From: Alectoria sarmentosa
Taxonomy: Eukaryota > Ascomycota > Lecanoromycetes > Lecanorales > Parmeliaceae
Direction of reading: 5' to 3'
Assembly: GCA_009733775.1 (NCBI GenBank)
Contig: WOGZ01000048.1
Span: forward strand, 97,588-161,587
Length of the DNA: 64,000 bases
Shown: in pieces, positions 58,276-64,000 of the stretch
Position numbering within the stretch: position 1 is the first letter of the stretch
Layout of the letters: every line of letters starts with the position of its first letter
Translations under genes and position numbers: made by a program
Notes under the pieces: generated by a model
The model's input: the letters and a program-made list of their open reading frames with translations, nothing else
What the model was told of the DNA's origin: nothing
Databases searched by the model: none

Positions 58276-60870
58276 ATGTTCACCAAGGAGGCTGAAGCTG
58301 AGTCTGCAAATAAGATCTCGTACCAGAGGCGCAGAGACCCTCTCGAGTATGCCACAAAAGATGAAAGAGAGGCCGAAGATGACTTCCTCGCTCCGGCGTG
58401 AGTAATACCCAGCACCTTGGATTATCGTCTTAGCCTTCTAATACTAGCTCGCGCCAGACGCTGGTGGTTCATCACGACGCTCTTTCCCCTAATAGCTGGT
58501 ACCTTTGGCCCCGTCGGCACGGCCTTTTCCATATGCGCATTGGCTCAATCATGGAGGATCGTTGCGGACCCAAGCAATACGACAGAGCAGCAAGGCCTGA
58601 AAGTCTCAAATCCATCATGGCTGACCATAGTCAATGCCCTCTCACTCGGCATCGCCGTCGTCACAAATCTGCTCATGCTCATGCAGATGGCAGAAAAGAT
58701 TCCATATCGTATTGTAGCTGTCTTCGTCATAATCGGCTGGTGGCTCAGCTCAGCTCTTCTCCTCGGTCTGGTCGCCGCCGCACCAAGCCAGCTTCCATTA
58801 CCACCTGGCCAGGCCCCTTCTTGGTCGCAGGCTTACTACTATGCAATCCTAGCTGCTGGAATTTACGGAGTCATTGGTACCATGCTTGCTATAACGGCGC
58901 ATGGCGTGTACAGAGGCCGCTACGCAACAAAATTCAAGCTCACGACGGCGCAGCGGACACTCATGCTGCAGACAATGTTCTTGTTGGGCTATGTGTTGGC
59001 AGCTGCAGAAGTTTACAGCTACATGTGAGTTACCTTTTCCGAGCCATGTCTTCCTGATTCGTCCTGTATCTTGATTTACGGGAATTGTCGCAGGAGTTGA
59101 AGACTCCCGGAACGCGTTTCGTGACTCAAGCTTGATCCCAAAAGAGACATTCTGACTCCGAAACCATTTAGTGAAGGCTGGACTTATCTTGACGCAGGTT
59201 TGTGGCGTGGAATACCCACGGCTTGGTCTCAATGCTGACTGGGCATCTCACAGTGTATTTCGAGATTGTCACGGTATTCACTATTGGTGTGTTTGCTCAT
59301 CTTTCCATACCAACCCGCCTAACGGACACTTACAAGGCTTCGGCGACTATGCACCCAAAACGCACCTTGGCCGCAGCCTTGCCTTTCCCATGGTCATTGG
59401 CGGCATCCTTTTCGTCGGTCTCATCATCGGATCAATTAGAACGCTAGTATTGCAAGGTGGAAGCACAAAGATATCGAGAAGAACACTGGAAAGGGCCCGC
59501 CAGCGAGCATTGGAAAGTTTGGATCACGAGAACGGCACCATCCGCGTTGGTCTCTTCAGGAAACATGACATCGGCAATAGTGCAGCGACGGAATTAGGGA
59601 GGCGACAGCAAGAGTTTGACACAATGCGAAAGGTGCAACACAAGGCTCGAAGGGCGAACCAATTGCTTGCCCTCGGCGTCTCGGGTGGAGCATGGATAGG
59701 GCTCTGGATCATTGGAAGTGTCGTGTTCTGGAAAGCCGAGCAAGTCTATGGTGGCTGGTCGTTCTTTGATGCGATCTGGTTCACTTACATCTCCTTCTTG
59801 ACTGTTGGCTACGGCGATTTCGAGCCAACCACCCAGGCAGCGAAGACAGCCTTCGTCTTTTGGGCTCTCCTTGCACTTCCCACCCTAACGCTGCTTATCG
59901 GAGCAATCGGAGACAACTTGGCCGATGTGATCAATTCGACCGCACTCAAGATTGCAGAGGCACCGTGGTTGGCAGGTACGACCTTGCAACGTGGTGCAAT
60001 CAAGTCCAAAAAGGGCGTCGGCAGCAAGCACAGGGACACCAAGCCACCAGGCTTCATGGATGAGGAGCACGGTCCTGGAGTCAATGTGGATCACCCCCAT
60101 TTCGGTAACGACAAGGCGCACGCGGATGCCGCGCACTCCATGGCCATGGATTTTCATCACGCTAAAGGAGCCGAAGCGAATCAGGCGGAAGTTCGCAAGC
60201 ATCGCGACAAGGCTCGACGCTATCGCGGATACCTTCTGTTTAAGGCCGTCAAAGACGTAGTGACGCATCTCGACGCATCTCCTCCACGGCGTTACAAGTA
60301 CGATGAATGGAGCTGGTTTCTGAAGATTTTGGGAGAGGACGAGAATAATCCAAAGAATCACCGTCAGCTGCATGCCATTAAGCATGAACAGGAACGTCAC
60401 GGCCCTGGCGCTGAAATTGGACAGGGAGGGTTCCATGGCGGCAAGGAGGGAGATAATGAGATTGTGCCGTGGAGCTGGCTTGGACCGAGATCGCCACTGA
60501 TGGTTAGTCATCTTTGCTGAGCTATTCCTGCCTTGTTTGTGCAATACTTTGAGCCGCAAGACCTGTCGGAGGAGTGAAACGCTCCCGGGACCTGTCTCAC
60601 GACTTCTATCGATCTCAACAGAGACATGCTGACTCCGAAATCGTTAAGAGCAGTACGTCAGAGCCTCACTGGCTGCTGGAGAGACTCATGTCTGCTCTTG
60701 AGACGGAGCTGTACGAGAAGACGGTAGAGCTTGAGAGGCGAGAAATGGAAGATGAAGGTAATGGAGAGAAGCATGAAGGAATGCCTAGGAAGGAAGCGAC
60801 GCCGCCGCAATTGGAGGTCAGATCTTCGCCACTCGAGATGCGGGAGGTTGGCGCTGGCGAACAACCTTGA
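58276..60870 (+). CDS. TOK-type two-pore outward-rectifier potassium channel
   Basis: Exons 58276-58397, 58458-59024, 59172-59197, 59254-59286, 59337-60502 and 60649-60870 join in phase to 711 aa. Two pore loops carry selectivity filters: TIGFGDY, completed only across the short exons 3-5, and TVGYGDF. Membrane segments precede and surround them (RWWFITTLFPLIAGTFG first, WIGLWIIGSVVFW before pore 2, LALPTLTLLIGAIGD after). This matches the eight-span TOK channels found in fungi, which release K+ at the plasma membrane on depolarisation. A long charged C-terminal tail ends in the last exon. Introns 2 and 5 (147 and 146 nt) are copies of each other; the other three are 50-60 nt. The start at MFTKEAEAESANK is the only in-frame ATG, so an upstream exon cannot be ruled out. 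Confidence 0.9.
59025..59171 (+). repeat. Introner-like intron, copy 1
   Basis: Intron 2 of the channel gene, 147 nt, GTGAGT to TTTAG. It aligns along its length with intron 5, best over the last 85 nt: GTCGCAGGAG, CTCCCGG, AGAGACAT and CTGACTCCGAAA are shared. A short hairpin (GGAGT, loop, ACTCC) is kept. Confidence 0.75.
60503..60648 (+). repeat. Introner-like intron, copy 2
   Basis: Intron 5, 146 nt, GTTAGT to TTAAG. Counterpart of intron 2, roughly 70-75% identical over the last 85 nt by hand alignment. Its hairpin GGAGT/GCTCC replaces the A of the 3' arm by G, keeping pairing as T:G. Confidence 0.75.
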
Positions 60871-62399
60871 GAGAACAATGCGCGATCCAGAACCCGAGGA
60901 CAGGGAAGGTCGCTACCTTACCGCGACAGGATGTACCGTGTATCAGCAGAGAATGGCTCTGCATCATCCAAGGACATTATCAACTATGGCCTGAGAACAG
61001 AAGCAGTTGTCCGCTCGAGAATGCAGGGCGAGGGAACGCGACACGGCGGGTTGGGCGAAGAGAGGTTGCGGCATGAACTGTCTGGACACATGGCCATATA
61101 TCGGTGCATCTCGATGGAATCTTGATCAAGACTCATGAGGAGGCAGCAAAGATCAACCACTCTCAACGGCATGTCCTCTAATCTCCTCTCGTCGATCTCT
61201 GTCTGCCGGCGGTTTGAGAGAAATACTTTGCATTTCATTATTGGCGAATTCGTTGTACTACGAAATGGCGACAGGTGAAAGGATGAGGAAGCAGGTAGCT
61301 AGCCACTCGTCTTTCACACGCCTTTGAGAACATGCTTCTCCTTCTCCTTCTGGACCCCTGCATTATACACTCCGACCATCTACGTTCTGCGCCGCGCGCA
61401 TAAAGTACATCGGGCCCACTTGTCGTTGTTGTTGCTCTTCTTGGATGGATTTCCTTCATAATCAGCGAGACTCCCGTTGTTCTCGTTCGAATCTAGCTCC
61501 TCCTCGCTTGTATGACTCCAGCATTGGGGGCATCTGAGTCACTCGGAGTGTGGATCAGTGTTTCATAGCTGAAGAATCGCAGCTTGGTCGATTGACAGAA
61601 ACGGCTTAGGTTTCACTTTTTTTGGCGCGTAGCGTCTTTGGGGGGGTAAGCTGGCATGCTGATATCTTCTGTCCTCGAATTGGATCCACAATGGGCAGGC
61701 AGCTCAAAAGGATAGATGGATGCTTGTGTGGTTGTGTTGCACTGACTCTTCATTCAAGGGGTTGGAAACTTCCGATATGGCATTACAAAGGACACAGTCA
61801 TGTCTTGAGAATACTTTGATTTTAAATCACCTTCCGTCGCTAGCTAAGCATAGAGTTATGTATTGCTCGTTGCTCTAATCTCATACCAAACGGGAAGCAA
61901 AGCTGTTTGACCGGCCCGCTACTTGTTGATCGTGCCTGTGTAACGCCGCCGTCTGCGACCACCACAGCTTGACAACCCAGCACGCATTAATCACAATCCT
62001 GCATCTGGCGCTCAATGCCGAGCTCAAAGGGAGTCACTGGTGAGGCATCGTCTCATCCGCTCCTGACCTGTAGCATGCCATCCTAGATCATGCAACGACG
62101 GTCCTCTTCTTTGGTGTTCGACTATTACAGCCTCGTGCGCAGGAGGCGAGGCTTCGAGCTAACCTTTGATATAGTGGCGGATTATCCAGCCACCTGTCCA
62201 ATATTGATTGGTGCTTTGCTCACGATGCCAGCAAAAAAATCGTGCTGGCGCCTACGTTGTACGGCAATTCAATCAGGGTGCATCCGTCTGCCTGGTGTTC
62301 CAGATCAAGTGGTGTCACTCTGCGAAGAGCTCACTTACTCCTTGCTGTCCGTAAATACTGGAATTGACACCGACGTCCAGCAAGATTCGTAGGACACTT
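60871..62399. other. Intergenic, no supported gene
   Basis: 3' flank of the channel gene. Open frames at 60,930-61,240 and 61,620-61,820 lack support. Nothing else is seen. Confidence 0.5.
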
Positions 62400-63164
62400 G
62401 TGTTCCCATGGGACAAGTTCGCACTTCACGGTTTACGGTCATCATCGTCCGTGCATTCGACATCGGCCCCGATCTTCAGCAACTGTTTCATCATCCCCTC
62501 GTGTTTACGGAGGGCAGCAGGATGCAAAGCGATCTGCCCTAGATCATCTTTGGAATTGACAGAGATGCCGAGTGATAAAGGCGTCTCCATCATCTGGACT
62601 GATGCACTGATGTCGCGCCCCTTGGTTTCCAATTGAAGCTCACCCTGGGCCACGAGGCGCGTTGATTGACCAACGCTGTCTTTGTACGCAGCAAGGAGAG
62701 ATTAGATGCATCGAAGCAGAGATAAGAGCCGTTTCCGCTTATCAGGATGAGACAGAAGATTGTGTCGCGAGCCTGATCCCCCATGGATTGCGCACCCTAG
62801 CATGCTAAAGAATAGTCTTGCAATATCTCCCAGATTTGTCTCCTTTCAGAGAGTGTTTGCTTTCTTCACCAATTCTACCACTGACAGCGTTATCTTTGAG
62901 CGTCATGGCAAGGTCATTGTAAGTGGCCTCAAATTGTCTCCCGATATCCTTGTGGTCAGCAAGCCAGGCTTCATCATAGCGGACCGCTTGGGCACAATTT
63001 CGAAGTCGCTGTAGAAGCCTCGACAGGAAGCAAGCTTCTTTGCCCAGTACTTTGCTATCCGACGATGCGTGCTTGGTACCATGCGCGCACGTGATCAAGG
63101 TAAGTGTTCGCGAGGCTGCGTCAATTACGTCGACAAGGTTGGCTGCGACACTAAGTGGCTCCAC
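62400..63164 (-). pseudogene. NLR-like gene relic (N-terminal domain plus ankyrin repeat)
   Basis: On the minus strand, 63164-62805 encodes a start typical of fungal NLR/STAND proteins (EPLSVAANLVDVIDAASRTL, later KDNAVSGRIGEESK). The codon where the family has ATG is GTG. After a stop the region 62,650-62,430 encodes one recognisable ankyrin unit (LGQIALHPAALRKHEGMMKQ, LLKIGADVECTDDD) in another frame, with nothing clear between. Order and strand fit one parent gene, an effector-domain protein with ankyrin repeats, as used in fungal non-self recognition. No NACHT or NB-ARC domain is visible, so it was either short or has lost it. Stops, the frame change and the missing ATG mark it as dead. 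Confidence 0.55.
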
Positions 63165-64000
63165 GTTGCAACCCTTCCTATAGAATGCACTTCTGTGTCT
63201 TAAGGCTAGCGGCAAAGGAGTCGGGCATATTGAGGAGCAAAAGTTGGAGCTCGAGAAGACGGGGAATTTGGCATTCGGATACACAATGACGATGATTGAA
63301 CCATACGTGGTGGTGTAAAGGGAAGGCAAGCACGCGAGGTTGTGAATCCAGAGGTCACTGAATTTTCAGTATCGATTGAAAATTTCATAAAATCTTGCCA
63401 TGGGGGGCGGTATCAAGCTAATCCTCCGGGATTGCTCCCCACGGGCAAGAGGACGGGTTACCGGTGTCATGTTTGGCGGCATCCTTCCCCACAGAGACCA
63501 ATATGCGTCATTCGTTACGATTGTACACAGTGTTATAGTGAATAGTGAGCTCACGGCGCAATCTCTAGGTGTTTCGGAGTCGCCCATGAAGGCAATCTCA
63601 GAGTATCTAATGTTCCTAATTCTCCTAGTTCTCTAGCGTGTTTCGATTTCCGAATGGACGCTGAGGCCGGGAGGGCACGAGCCTAGGGCGAATTCCCGGC
63701 CGCTGGAGGCGGTGCTGAACTACCCTCGTACAGTAACCACTTTACCGATCACCTCTGGGGCAACCTTCCAGCGGCAAAGAGTCGTCCCAAGAAAAAAAAT
63801 AGAAAATAGCTGCACCATTGTACCAGCGCCATTAGGAATCGAATCTCAATACCATTAGATACCATTAGCAAACAAAGAGTACCTCAAGCAGAAATATGTT
63901 CCCGTGCCAACAGGGCACTTGTCGTGCTTTGATCATTCGACACTTGCGAGGATCATCGCAAGATCAGATTGCTCGAATAGGATTAGCGTACGGCTTTTCT
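63165..64000. other. Window end, no supported gene
   Basis: Short frames on both strands near 63,366-63,636 overlap each other and have no recognisable domain. Nothing else is seen. Confidence 0.45.

Noticed and set aside
61480..61500. CGTTCGAATC, resembling a tRNA T-loop
   Set aside because: No A-box or cloverleaf partner around it on either strand.
63400..63636. 78-codon plus-strand frame starting MGGGIKLIL
   Set aside because: A minus-strand frame of equal quality overlaps it, and neither has a known domain.

Overview
The window is nuclear DNA of a filamentous ascomycete (Pezizomycotina). Genes are split by short GT-AG introns, mostly 39-75 nt with CTRAY-type branch sites. Recognisable fungal families include a SAS-type UTP4, a filamentous-fungal PNG1, a Cln-type G1 cyclin, squalene synthase, a TOK-type potassium channel, DUF6594, F-box and NLR-like genes. 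A class within Pezizomycotina cannot be proved from this window. Two long introns of one gene that are copies of each other recall the introner-like elements known from Dothideomycetes.

Layout: 1-4,964 is an AT-rich, RIP-like degraded LTR retroelement on the minus strand. It is strongly depleted of G on the plus strand and ends in a candidate LTR. 5-18 kb is gene-poor: a small Ser/Arg/Tyr-rich gene, a DUF6594 membrane protein, a caspase-like (C14) peptidase whose four exons I could join without a break, a gene with an in-frame nonsense codon, an unknown 272-aa gene, and three decayed copies of one dispersed repeat. 18-21 kb holds two convergent membrane-protein genes, a polytopic protein of unknown role and an MBOAT acyltransferase. 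22.8-30.3 kb holds an Srs2-type helicase, a ubiquitin protease in tandem with it, and a GNAT acetyltransferase divergent from the protease. An F-box pseudogene follows (30.7-32.1 kb).

34-41.5 kb is a housekeeping block on the minus strand: PNG1, with two of three catalytic residues replaced, and UTP4 (90S pre-ribosome). 45.9-47.2 kb is a G1 cyclin behind a gene-free upstream region of over 4 kb. A dense cluster of simple repeats containing an N gap (48.0-48.9 kb) separates it from an acetate-transporter-family gene. 50.2-56.1 kb is a gene-free stretch with many homopolymer runs. 56.1-60.9 kb is a divergent pair, squalene synthase and the potassium channel. The end (62.4-63.2 kb) carries a broken NLR/ankyrin-like gene.

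Most genes are unrelated housekeeping genes; there is no biosynthetic cluster, RNA gene or CRISPR array. The most interesting signals are the paired introner-like introns in the channel gene, the catalytically altered PNG1, and the strand-polar mutation pattern in the degraded element. All exon coordinates were worked out by eye from splice consensus and reading-frame continuity.
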